From Carpediemonas membranifera (Eukaryota; Fornicata), in NCBI GenBank assembly GCA_019828565.1, contig JAHDYR010000035.1:1-64000 (forward strand): a stretch of 64,000 nucleotides of DNA. The letters are read 5' to 3'. Numbering within the stretch: the first letter of the stretch is position 1; each line of letters opens with the position of its first letter. This document shows, piece by piece, positions 55,998 through 64,000 of the stretch. Position numbers and translations under genes: made by a program. The notes below the pieces were generated by a model that saw nothing but the letters and a program-made list of their open reading frames with translations, ran no database searches and was not told the origin of the DNA.

Positions 55998-57534
55998 GGC
56001 TAGAGCGTCGGCCGAACATAAAGCTTGTTTCAGATCGTCCAGCGACTTCTGAAGAACGTCTCGAGGGGGTCTGCCGACCGGACATGGCGTCTAGCAGAGG
56101 CTTAGCTCGGACCGCGAAGTTGGGTATGTAATCGCGGAAATAGTTGAGGAATCCGTTGAGACCCTGCATGCCCTTCGTGGATGAAGACAGCTTGAGGTTC
56201 GCGATATCTTCGGTCCGCTGGGGTGAGATCTTCACGCTGCCTTGGGATATGATCCACCCGAGGAACTCGACCTCTTGCCGACCGAACTGGCACTTATCTC
56301 GGCCGAGCTGAAGGTTAAGCTTGTCAACGCGTTGCATGACTTTTTCGAGGTTTCCCAGGTACTCGTCCTCATCCGCACCCATGACGATGATGTCATCAAT
56401 GTATATGACACAGGCGGAGCCCACCAGACCCTTGAACCCGTCTTCCATCGCCCTCTGGAAGTACGCTCCGGCGTTACGTAAGCCGAAGGGCATCCGTGTA
56501 TATTGGTATTGACCAAAAACAGTACGGAAGGCGGTTAGGTGACGGCACCGTTCAGTAAGAGGGATCTGATGGTATCCTGCTGACAAGTCTAGGGTAGCGA
56601 ACACAGACTTTCCGGACAGTTGAGTGAGAACTTCGTCTATGCGAGGGATGGGGTAGTCGAATGGTTCCGTTAGTTGATTGATCTCGCGGAAGTCGACGAC
56701 AAAACGCGTCTTTCCCCCCTTCTTTGGAACTATGATGGTAGGGCTCGCGTATTGAGACTGGCATGCCTCGATGTAGCGCTTTGCCAGGAGCGTATTAATG
56801 TGCTCTTGAATGATCGGGACTTTCGGCGGGGGAACATAGTACGGCCGAATGTGTACGACTCTGTCGCCCTTGAGGACCAAATCATACGGTTCGAGCCGGC
56901 TTGGCTCGGTACGGTCCACGAATGTCCGGGCGTAACGCTTGAGGATGTCGGCCTGCCTCTGAGAAAAGGAAGAGGACATGGCTCTGGCTTGCGCGACGTA
57001 CTTCTCGAATGTAGGTGGTTCGTCGCTGGCTGCGAGCTCGCTGGTAGGCTCAGACAACGAAGGGAGAAGGCCGATCTCCACCATCTGAGGGTAACCCAGG
57101 CATACATCGAAAGCGGTCGACAGGACGTAGGCCTTAATAGTGATAGAGCATCCGCGCGGAGTGAATGGCGAGGGCGCTAAGACGAGGCGGAAGGATACCT
57201 GACCATCGGCCTCTCTGACGCCGCCCACTGTCTCGATAAGTGTCTTCTCGTGTGAGATCCACTTCACTGCCTTGCCGTGGCAGAGCTTGGGGTCAATGGT
57301 TGCGCAGTCAGCGCCCGAGTCGAACAGGACGGACACGACTTGCTTAAGAATGCTAGCCTTGACGGAGGGGAGGACACTCTGACGGGAACCGAGAGAAAAC
57401 ACACAACGAGCTGAATTTACCTCAGAACGGCAGAATTCAGCTCGGTGGCCCGGCTTCTGGCACTTGGAACAGGTTGTCTTCGGAGCAGGGCATCGGCGAG
57501 CGGAGTGACCGACCTTACCGCAGTTGAAGCACAC
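55981..57534 (-). CDS. pol: Zinc knuckles, protease and RT of element A
   Basis: Two CCHC knuckles (CFNCGKVGHSARRC, CSKCQKPGHRAEFC), protease DSGA (VLFDSGADCATI) and LGYPQMVEIG. A complete RT palm follows: FVVDFREIN, TLDLSAGYHQIPL, MPFGLRNAGAYF and YIDDIIV. After the thumb (GFLNYFRDYIPNF) the frame runs into unrelated Arg/Ser-rich sequence, so the last ~30 codons are not real. Confidence 0.9.
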   Translation of the reverse strand: MCFNCGKVGHSARRCPAPKTTCSKCQKPGHRAEFCRSEVNSARCVFSLGSRQSVLPSVKASILKQVVSVLFDSGADCATIDPKLCHGKAVKWISHEKTLIETVGGVREADGQVSFRLVLAPSPFTPRGCSITIKAYVLSTAFDVCLGYPQMVEIGLLPSLSEPTSELAASDEPPTFEKYVAQARAMSSSFSQRQADILKRYARTFVDRTEPSRLEPYDLVLKGDRVVHIRPYYVPPPKVPIIQEHINTLLAKRYIEACQSQYASPTIIVPKKGGKTRFVVDFREINQLTEPFDYPIPRIDEVLTQLSGKSVFATLDLSAGYHQIPLTERCRHLTAFRTVFGQYQYTRMPFGLRNAGAYFQRAMEDGFKGLVGSACVIYIDDIIVMGADEDEYLGNLEKVMQRVDKLNLQLGRDKCQFGRQEVEFLGWIISQGSVKISPQRTEDIANLKLSSSTKGMQGLNGFLNYFRDYIPNFAVRAKPLLDAMSGRQTPSRRSSEVAGRSETSFMFGRRSSHVRRD

Positions 57535-57756
57535 GAATGGCTTCTTCTCGTGCTTGGGCTTGTCGATCGGCTTGCCTTTGAGGGGGCTACGTTCGTGCGG
57601 TCAGGCTCGCGTCGATGAGGGTTCTTCGGACCGCTCCCCGTGTGCCGTGTATGGGAGGGCGTGGTGTTGGTACGCTGTGAGTCGGAGACCCCCGCAGCGC
57701 CGAAGGAAGCGATCATCTCCTTGGACTCCTTGAGGTCGCGTGACATGACGAGGACA

Positions 57757-58287
57757 TCAGCCATTGCGTCCTTGAGATCCTTGGCGCTCCGTTGATTCTC
57801 TGACTCGATACATGATGCGACTGTTGTTGGGGAACTTGAAGCAGAGGCTGTACGTCTCCTTCAAGACGTCCTCGGGATCTTCGGGTTGAACGAGCTTCAA
57901 GAGCAGATTGAATCGGCGGTTCACTCGAGCAACCTCATCAGGCTCGAAGGACTTGGCGGGGACTCGGAAGAGCTGTAGACGCATGCTCGGGCGAGAAGGT
58001 CGAAGGGCAGCACCGAGGCGCTTGAGGACTCGTTCATCTTGGGCTGCGACACGAAGTTTCTTACGGAGCTTCGCGGAGAGCAGGAGAGGAGTGTCTTCAA
58101 CCTCTTCGTCGTCGTTAAGGCCTGCTAGCTCTGCTATGCTAGGCTCGATGAGGTCAATAACATCATCGCGGCCGCCTAAGGCGCGATGATCGTGGAGGTT
58201 ATCCGCAAAGTCCAAAAGAGCGTCCATGGAGGACTTCTTCAGGAGAGGCGGATTCTTCTTCAGGCTTCTGTAAGTTTCCGTACCCAT
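57757..58287 (-). CDS. gag: Gag (capsid) of element A
   Basis: Starts MGTETYRSL at 58287, 22 nt from the LTR. Capsid-like helices are homologous to the gag of B (shared DHRALGG / DYRALGG and VNRRFNLLLKL / INKRFQTLLAI). It shifts frame near 57775 into a segment (57417-57764: MADVLVMSRDLKESKEM) and back near 57590, just before the zinc knuckles. The gag-pol of this copy is therefore broken at three or more places. Confidence 0.85.
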   Translation of the reverse strand: MGTETYRSLKKNPPLLKKSSMDALLDFADNLHDHRALGGRDDVIDLIEPSIAELAGLNDDEEVEDTPLLLSAKLRKKLRVAAQDERVLKRLGAALRPSRPSMRLQLFRVPAKSFEPDEVARVNRRFNLLLKLVQPEDPEDVLKETYSLCFKFPNNSRIMYRVRESTERQGSQGRNG

Positions 58288-58298
58288 ATGTTTTGGTA

Positions 58299-58308
58299 GT
58301 ACTAGTAC
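58299..58308. promoter_or_regulatory. Palindrome at the primer-binding position of element A
   Basis: GTACTAGTAC directly follows the 5' LTR on minus; the gag ATG lies 11 nt further. Confidence 0.6.
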
Positions 58309-58430
58309 TGTGGTTCAATGGGTGTTGAACTTTTACTGAGGAGAAGACTCGACACAAGGGTGTCGAGGAGAAACTCCTTGACTATTAAATATAACGTAAA
58401 TCTGTGTAACTTTGGGTAGGACCCACAACA
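58309..58430 (-). repeat. 5' LTR of element A (122 bp)
   Basis: Identical to 41819-41940. The dyad CTCGACAC-AAGG-GTGTCGAG is at 58348-58367. Confidence 0.95.
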
Positions 58431-58774
58431 CCTGGGGGAATGCGTTGGCGTAGTACCGGCTATGATCAACGTGCGTGGGCGGAGTTCTCGTCGGAACGAA
58501 AAGTTGCCGTCAGCAACTTGATGTCGCCGATCACGCTGGAACTTGTGGAATAGGCATCATATCTATAAAGGAGATCAATCCTTGTGTATCTGCCTATATG
58601 CAGCAACGGGGCGGTTGTATCAACCAAAAGTTGGTGGGATAAAGGAAAGCTCAGCGTGATGAGAATGATACGGTAAGTCTGTGAAGATTCTGCCGTAACT
58701 CTGAAGATAACTGGCTTGTCGGCGTGGAATGAAGCAGTTTGGGAGAAATGCCTCTCGAGGCCTTTGTGTGCAGC
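58431..58774 (-). other. 3' UTR of element D, proximal part
   Basis: Non-coding. It begins with the second cctg of A's target duplication and joins to 41818-41656 once A is removed, giving D a 3' UTR of about 500 bp. No second PPT and no antisense ORF were seen here. Confidence 0.6.
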
Positions 58775-60680
58775 TTAGTGCCGAGGGCGCTGCGACTTGC
58801 TCCGCCCCCATGCCCGGCGGGCACGCGCTAGGAGGGGTATGACCTCTGGATGTGACCCGACATAACGGTCGAGGGCTTCAAGCTGATCTAGCTCTCGGGA
58901 GAAGGGCTCATCTGTGGACTCTTCCGGCTCGTAGTTGAGCCATTTGATGGTGAGAAACAGACGATTATCGTTGTCTAAGTGATGGTCAACGATGGCTTCA
59001 ACTAGGTATTCGCCGGTCTGCCGCGTGGCGTACTCCGTGACTTCATCTCGTGTGAGCTTGGTGTAGAATGGCGTCAGGCGGTCCGCGTGGACGGTGAAGG
59101 TGGCTAGGGACACCAAGTCTTGTAGTTCATACGTATTACGGATAGTTCCCGCCCCCACAACCAGCAATGGGCCTCTCACACGGCGATCGAGCTTGGAAGG
59201 CTTGCTGGTTGGCCATAAGAGGACATAGTCGTCGGCTTGGAAGCTCTGACCACTCTTCGGACGTCTTTCTTGCTGGGCTACGAGCATTTCCTCCTGTATT
59301 TGCGCCCAATTGTTGATGTCGGCGCGGAATGGTTCAATCTGCGCGGCAATGTGCGGCTCACTAGCGAGCGTTGTAGGATCCACCGGTGTGAAGTTCGCGT
59401 TAAACAAAAGCTTCAGTGGGGACAATTTGCTGCGAGTGTTGGGTGTCGCGTTGAGGATATAGGTGACGGCCGGGATTAGGCTGGGCCACTCCGTCTTGTC
59501 TTGCCGGTTGTCGAAAAGCAGTGACCTCATATACTTAATGATCTCCGCGTTCTGGCGTTCCACTATGCCGTTGGCGGCTGGGTGGTAGGGCGGGGAGAAG
59601 CGGTGGGATAAGTCGAGACGTTCGTGGAGCTCGGCGATGGCCTGGGCTGTGAATTGAGTGGCGTTATCGGACTGTATCTCCTTAGGTCTGCCGAAATTGG
59701 CGGACCAATCGCGGATGGCAGCGGCAGCGGCGCTCGCCGAGCAAGTCACTGTGGGGTAAAGCTTAGTATACTTGCTGAAAGTGTCCACAAGGACTAGGAG
59801 ATATCTCTCGCCGGTGTCGGCAACAGGGAGAGGGCCGAGCGTGTCTATCTGAATCCGCTCGAATGGAGCACTGGCGGCGGTGCGTCCCATGGATGTCTGT
59901 GCGGGCTTCGTAGGCCTTGTCAGCTGGCAGGTAGGGCAGGTGGAGATGACACGTCGAGTGTCGGCTACCATGCCTTTCCAAGTGTGGCCTGCCTCTCGGA
60001 GGTGCTCTACAACGGCCCTATATCCGACATGGCCTCCACGTCGGCCGTGGAAATGCATAATTAGCTCCTCCCGTTCGGAGGGAAGTAGCGTGACAGATAG
60101 AAGGCGACTAAGTGCGTCGGCGGCGCCGTTGTCGGCGCCGGCCACATGCACAATGTCGAAGTCGTATGTCTGAAGCTGCAGGCGCCACCTCTGGACCTTG
60201 GGTGCTGTGGCGGTGGCCATAAAGACCAGATTACGGTGGTCGGTATGCAGTGTGAAGTGGCGACCCCTGAGAAAGTGTTGTGCCTGAGCAATCGCTGATA
60301 TAATAGCGAAACCTTCTTGTTCATAGGTAGACCACCTACGTTGGACGGGGGTCAGAGTCTTGGAAAAATAGGAGACGACTTTCATCTCCGAGCCGGTCCC
60401 GGTAGTGAGCACCGCACCTATGCCTATGTCGCTGGCATCAGTAAACAGGTGAAGGGGCTGGTTTGGTTTCGGGTGGGCCAGGACCATGTTATCCAGGAGG
60501 GTCTCCTTGATCCGCTCGAGGGCTTGCTGTTGGGGGGCCTCCCAGCGCCACGCGACGCCGGATCGCGTTAGTGCTAGGATCGGCTCAGCTGTCACAGCGA
60601 AGCTCGGTATCATCGGGCGGAAATAGTTGACGAGACCTAAGAGGCTGCGTACCTCAGAGATGTTTGAGGGGCCTTGAGCG
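58775..60680 (-). CDS. pol: Pol of element D: RT thumb, RNase H, integrase, chromodomain
   Basis: From about 60660 down: RT thumb (ISEVRSLLGLVNYFRPMIPSF), RNase H (FTDASDIGIGA, TDHRNLVFM), integrase zinc domain (H...H...CPTC) and core with Asp in IQIDTLGPLP, Asp in IQSDNATQF and Glu in GIVERQNAEI. A chromodomain follows (YLVEAIVDHHLD...LTIKWLNYEPEESTDEP). The frame is open to 60739, but the first ~25 codons read out of phase. The RT palm is in the next ORF, one frame away. Confidence 0.9.
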
Positions 60681-61680
60681 TGCGGATGGGTTCGAGACGA
60701 TCGGTCGAGATGGATTTCCCTTCCGCGGAGACATGCCATCCGAGATAGTCGATGCTTCGGGCTGCGAGGATGGTCTTCTTGGCGTTGATCCGAAGGTTGG
60801 CGGCGTCGAGCCGTTCTAACACATCCCTCAGATTGCTGATGAACTCATCTTGGTCGTTACCGAAGACAACGATGTCATCAATGTAGACCAGCGCTCTTAT
60901 GTAGAGAGCGGGACCCAGGGCTTCCTCTAGGCATCTCTGGCAATGTATTGCGGCGTTCCGGAGGCCGAAAGGCATCCGTAAGTACTCGTATTTCTTCCCG
61001 GCAGCAACAAATGCAGTAATGGTTCTTGCTGTATCAGTGAGTGGGATTTGAAGGAAGGCCTTGGACAAGTCTATTGCAGCGAAAAACTGCTTTCCTTCCA
61101 GGGTTCCCACGAGGTCATCAATGATAGGCAGGGGGTGCTCGTCAGGTCGGGTAATCTCGTTGACCCGGCGGAAGTCAAGGCACAGTCTTATTGTCCCGTC
61201 ACACTTGGTGACGGCAACGATTGGGGAGTTGAACTGCGACTCTGAGGGTTGAATGATTCCAGTTGCCTCCTGCTCCTCAGTCTGCCGGCGAATTTCTTCG
61301 AGGACAGCGGCTGAGTAGCGGTATGGTGGGCAGTTGGTGGTCATTCCTTCCTCGAGGACAATGTCGAAGGGTGTGACCTTGGCTGGCGTGGCTGTCAGAC
61401 CGCCGAACAGCTCAGGAAAGCGCCTTTGAAGGGCCTCGACTTCTGAAGCTAGCTCGGGCACCAGGCACTGGGGCTCCTGGTTATCGTCGGTCTCTATGAC
61501 GTTGAGGTCCACGTCCACCTCGCTGTCAGTGTCAGAAACGTCTGGTTCGCCCATATCAAAGCGAACGACGCCTAGCTCGTTAAGAAGTGGATAGCCAAGT
61601 ACAAGTGGATGGGATAGCTGATCCAAAACTAGGAGGGGGCCAACGCCGTGAGTTGGCGCCCCGATGTCTACAAACTCCAA
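60637..61680 (-). CDS. pol: RT of element D
   Basis: The end of the protease region (LVLGYPLLNELGVV) leads through an acidic linker to the RT: LCLDFRRVNEI, AIDLSKAFLQIPL (motif A), MPFGLRNAAIHC (motif B) and YIDDIVVF. It ends after a one-base shift near 60665, where the thumb continues in the other frame. Confidence 0.88.
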   Translation of the reverse strand: MEFVDIGAPTHGVGPLLVLDQLSHPLVLGYPLLNELGVVRFDMGEPDVSDTDSEVDVDLNVIETDDNQEPQCLVPELASEVEALQRRFPELFGGLTATPAKVTPFDIVLEEGMTTNCPPYRYSAAVLEEIRRQTEEQEATGIIQPSESQFNSPIVAVTKCDGTIRLCLDFRRVNEITRPDEHPLPIIDDLVGTLEGKQFFAAIDLSKAFLQIPLTDTARTITAFVAAGKKYEYLRMPFGLRNAAIHCQRCLEEALGPALYIRALVYIDDIVVFGNDQDEFISNLRDVLERLDAANLRINAKKTILAARSIDYLGWHVSAEGKSISTDRLEPIRTLKAPQTSLRYAAS

Positions 61681-62212
61681 GGTCGAGCTCCAGTATGGCT
61701 TCCTGAGCGGCTTTCATTATTTCGCCACTGCCAAACTGGACCTTGCGAGTCGTGGGCCGTACCGAGATTGGTTTGAGCTGCTCCAGGAGCTCGCGGCTAA
61801 TAAAATTCGCTGTGGCGCCTGTGTCAAATAGCGCGCGGACACAGGGCATCCCTGGGGTCGACACCGAGAATACGGCCTGCGGTGTCACTCTCTCTGGACC
61901 AGGCAAGGGATCTATCGTCAACAGCTCAAAATAGGATGCCCGTTTATTACGGGGCTTCTTGTCACGCTTAGCGAAACAGTGGTCTATGTCATGGCCGACC
62001 TTGCCGCAGAAGGAACACGTAGGGCGCGGAGCCGCGGAGTGGGCGTTGGGGCCCGGGCGTTCAGCGGCGCGTAGGCGGTCCCCCTCGCGGGTGACCTGTT
62101 CCACGTGCCGAGCCTGCTCTATGGCGGCGCGGAAAGTGGCGTTGTGCCATTGTTGGCTTGCGCAGGTAGATCTGTTTACATAAACTGCACTGGCTCTCAC
62201 TTCCCTCCTCAA
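61580..62212 (-). CDS. gag: Gag C-terminus and protease of element D (5' truncated)
   Basis: Begins mid-gag without a capsid domain. It has a zinc knuckle CSFCGKVGHDIDHC and protease DTGA (ALFDTGATANF). After about 61690 the real frame passes to the RT ORF (EFVDIGAPTHGVG). The codons before 62212 abut element E, so the 5' LTR, leader and capsid of D are missing. Confidence 0.85.
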   Translation of the reverse strand: MRREVRASAVYVNRSTCASQQWHNATFRAAIEQARHVEQVTREGDRLRAAERPGPNAHSAAPRPTCSFCGKVGHDIDHCFAKRDKKPRNKRASYFELLTIDPLPGPERVTPQAVFSVSTPGMPCVRALFDTGATANFISRELLEQLKPISVRPTTRKVQFGSGEIMKAAQEAILELDLGVCRHRGANSRRWPPPSFGSAIPSTCTWLSTS

Positions 62213-62227
62213 GGCGAAGCTAGCCAG

Positions 62228-64000
62228 CTAACGGCGGCCATTGCCCCGGAACTTCCGCTTGTAACGTGCGAAGAGGGGCGTGAGACCTGGGTTGAGGCGT
62301 AGGTAGTCATCCAGGGCGGCGAGGCGGTCGTAATATGCGTTATACGGAATGTACGAGTCCTCGGAGTCTTCTAGGCCTTCCCAGTGGACGAGGAGCTCGA
62401 GGCGTCGGTTGCGCTCGCGGTGGCCGACGATGGCGGAGACTTGTTGTTCGTCTTGTTCGTATGCGGCGATGCGCTCGAGTGTCTTGAGGTCTGCTGTGCC
62501 TGGGTCGAAGCGAATGAGGCGGTCCTGGTGGACGAGCAGCTCGGACTTGGTGACGAGGTCACGGAGGACGAATGTGTTGGGGCTCTTCCCTTCCCTGAGG
62601 AGTTGTAGCGGGCCGCGGACTGGAGGCAGAATCTTGGATGGGGCCTTGTGAGGATATCTCAGGAGCACTAGGCGTTCGAGTTTCCAGTCGAAGTTGTCCG
62701 CCGGTTGGGTTTGTGCGGCCTTGTGACGCTCGTATGCGGCGATCTTCGCGCGGGCTGCGTCGTGCATGGCCTGTATGTCGGTGTGGAATGCGTTAATGGC
62801 CTGGATGGTAGGTGTGTCTTGCGTCGCCTTGGCGGCGCTGATGATGCGTGACTCCGGGAGGGCCGTGAGCGCGGACGTGTGTCCGAAAAGCAGCTCGAAC
62901 GGCGTGAAGCCGGTAGTCGAGTGTGTCGAAGTGTTGATAATGTGTTGCACGATTGGGATAAGTGCGGGCCAGTCGGTCGTTTCTGAGTCTAGTAGCAGGG
63001 CGCGCAGTCTGCGCATGATGGTCCCATTGACTCTCTCGACAACGCCGTTACTCTGTGGGTGGTACGCCGTGGAGAACCTGTGGTTCAGGCTGATCTTCTT
63101 GTTGAGAGCGGCGATGGTTGAGTTCTTGAACTGACTTCCCTGGTCTGTCTGGATCAGGCTGGGTGCGCCGAAGAGCGACCACACCTGGAGCATCGCGTCG
63201 GCGGCTTCTTCTGCCGAGGTTGACGCAACCGGCTTGAGCACAGTGAACTTGCTGAAGACGTCGATGAACACGATCACGTGAGCGAGGCCATTCGTCTTTG
63301 GAAGCGGGCCGAGCGTGTCTATCTGCACCGCCTCGAATGGGCGGGTCTTCTGGGTCGTATGCCACTGGGCCTTGGCGATGGGGTGGGATTTGAGCTTCTG
63401 GCAGACTGGGCAAGTCGCGACGTGCTCCGCGACGTCTGAGTTCATGGAAGACCAGGTCTTGCCGGCTTCCTTGAGATGGGCGATCGTTTGTTTGATCGAA
63501 GCATGGCCGTTGGCTCCAGCGTGGGCCTGCTGAATGTCGAAGCGGTGGGTGCTGCTGGCGATTTCGCTGATCGCCGCGCCGCTGGGGCGGGAGAGGGCGT
63601 CCGCGACGACGTTATTTGTCCCTGCGATATGCATGATGTCGAAGGGGTACTCGGATAGGATGAGTCTCCATCGCGTGAGCTTGCGCGTCCCTTCCTCAGC
63701 CTTGCGAATCATCCACACGATGTTCTTGTGATCTGTGAGTACGGTGAATGGCTTCAGCTTGAGAATCTGGCTAAACTCTGGCCGGGTGATGCAGTATATG
63801 ACTGCGTAGAGCTCTTGCTCGACCGTCGCCCAGCGGCGTTGGGTCTCTGTGAACGTCTTTGAGAAGTACGCGAGGGGTTTCTTCGTGTCGCCCTCGTGTT
63901 GCCACAGCACTCCGCCGGCTGCGATTGTGGACGCGTCTGTCTCAAGTGTCCACTTGCAGGTCAGGTTGGGTAGTGCCAATGCCTTGTTGTCGGTGCACAG
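62228..64000 (-). CDS. pol: Element E: RNase H, integrase and chromodomain of another chromovirus (partial)
   Basis: The frame continues past the right window edge. RNase H (ETDASTIAAGG, TDHKNIVWM), integrase zinc domain (H...H...CPVC) and core with Asp in VQIDTLGPLP, Asp in IQTDQGSQF and Glu in GVVERVNGTI. A chromodomain ends the protein (ELLVHWEGLEDSEDSYIPY), followed by a basic tail. It stops at 62228 with no visible 3' UTR, PPT or LTR before element D begins 15 bp on. Confidence 0.9.
   Translation of the reverse strand: MCTDNKALALPNLTCKWTLETDASTIAAGGVLWQHEGDTKKPLAYFSKTFTETQRRWATVEQELYAVIYCITRPEFSQILKLKPFTVLTDHKNIVWMIRKAEEGTRKLTRWRLILSEYPFDIMHIAGTNNVVADALSRPSGAAISEIASSTHRFDIQQAHAGANGHASIKQTIAHLKEAGKTWSSMNSDVAEHVATCPVCQKLKSHPIAKAQWHTTQKTRPFEAVQIDTLGPLPKTNGLAHVIVFIDVFSKFTVLKPVASTSAEEAADAMLQVWSLFGAPSLIQTDQGSQFKNSTIAALNKKISLNHRFSTAYHPQSNGVVERVNGTIMRRLRALLLDSETTDWPALIPIVQHIINTSTHSTTGFTPFELLFGHTSALTALPESRIISAAKATQDTPTIQAINAFHTDIQAMHDAARAKIAAYERHKAAQTQPADNFDWKLERLVLLRYPHKAPSKILPPVRGPLQLLREGKSPNTFVLRDLVTKSELLVHQDRLIRFDPGTADLKTLERIAAYEQDEQQVSAIVGHRERNRRLELLVHWEGLEDSEDSYIPYNAYYDRLAALDDYLRLNPGLTPLFARYKRKFRGNGRR

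Larger units (their letters stand above)
41819..58430 (-). mobile_element. Element A: chromovirus with antisense accessory gene, hosting B
   Basis: Identical 122-bp LTRs lie at 41819-41940 and 58309-58430, flanked by the 4-bp duplication cctg (41815-41818 and 58431-58434). Order on minus: LTR, palindrome, gag, protease, RT, RNase H, integrase, chromodomain, then an antisense gene (53203-54308, + strand), hairpin-PPT 2, hairpin-PPT 1 and LTR. B is inserted between the two PPTs, with acgt duplicated. Confidence 0.92.
41571..62212 (-). mobile_element. Element D: chromovirus, host of the nested insertion
   Basis: The 3' LTR is at 41571-41655, the PPT with hairpin at 41656-41683 and the 3' UTR at 41684-41818 plus 58435-58774. 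Pol and the end of gag run from 58775 to 62212. A (41819-58430) is inserted in the 3' UTR with a 4-bp cctg duplication. The 5' end is missing: coding sequence starts mid-gag at 62212, 15 bp from the stop codon of element E. Confidence 0.8.

Overview
The window is eukaryotic nuclear DNA from a flagellated protist. It carries flagellar genes (DRC3, RIB43A), cytosolic AspRS, proteasome Rpt1, an APC3/CDC27-like TPR protein and very small spliceosomal introns (mostly 28-34 nt) whose branch-point-like YTYAC motif lies 2-4 nt before the terminal AG. That style is known from metamonads, so a Carpediemonas- or Kipferlia-like metamonad is a reasonable inference. No rRNA or marker gene here proves it.

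Layout. 1-12,490: a Ty3/chromovirus element (Ty3-1, + strand), split by a 7-kb non-LTR retrotransposon that left a 42-bp target duplication, followed by an orphan DIRS-type gag. 12,682: a tRNA-Gly(GCC). 12,817-20,000: two DIRS-like tyrosine-recombinase retrotransposons (minus strand); the first keeps a complete set of split direct repeats. 20,713-37,784: a compact island of ten host genes (RasGEF-like, Rpt1, a small secreted/GPI-type protein, an RCC1-repeat protein, APC3/CDC27-like, DRC3, RIB43A, AspRS, a coiled-coil protein, an unknown three-exon gene) plus a Spec3/Stum-like membrane protein. 38,280-41,570: a decayed LINE tail and a DIRS-like RT-RNase H fragment. 41,571-64,000: nested chromoviruses. 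Element D (minus) is interrupted by A (minus), A by B (minus) and B by C (plus), each insertion lying in the 3' UTR of its host just inside the 3' LTR. A further element (E) is fused to the truncated 5' side of D.

The most interesting structure is in the chromoviruses. (i) Where a tRNA primer-binding site is expected, directly after the 5' LTR, four of four testable elements have a perfect 8-10-nt palindrome, different in each, followed within a few bases by the gag ATG. (ii) Six polypurine tracts in four elements directly abut a short hairpin whose stem sequence differs each time. (iii) A, B and C have a second PPT a few hundred bases upstream of the first. (iv) A and B each carry, antisense to pol, a homologous accessory gene with a tiny spliceosomal intron. 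An intron in a retroelement gene survives only on the strand opposite the genomic RNA, so this supports real antisense expression.

The non-LTR element is also unusual: OTU-like protease, a 51-bp in-frame tandem repeat, a DEDDh-like exonuclease, APE endonuclease and RT, apparently once a single ORF. Many ORFs are broken by single-base shifts although the LTR pairs are identical, which makes assembly error a serious alternative to decay.
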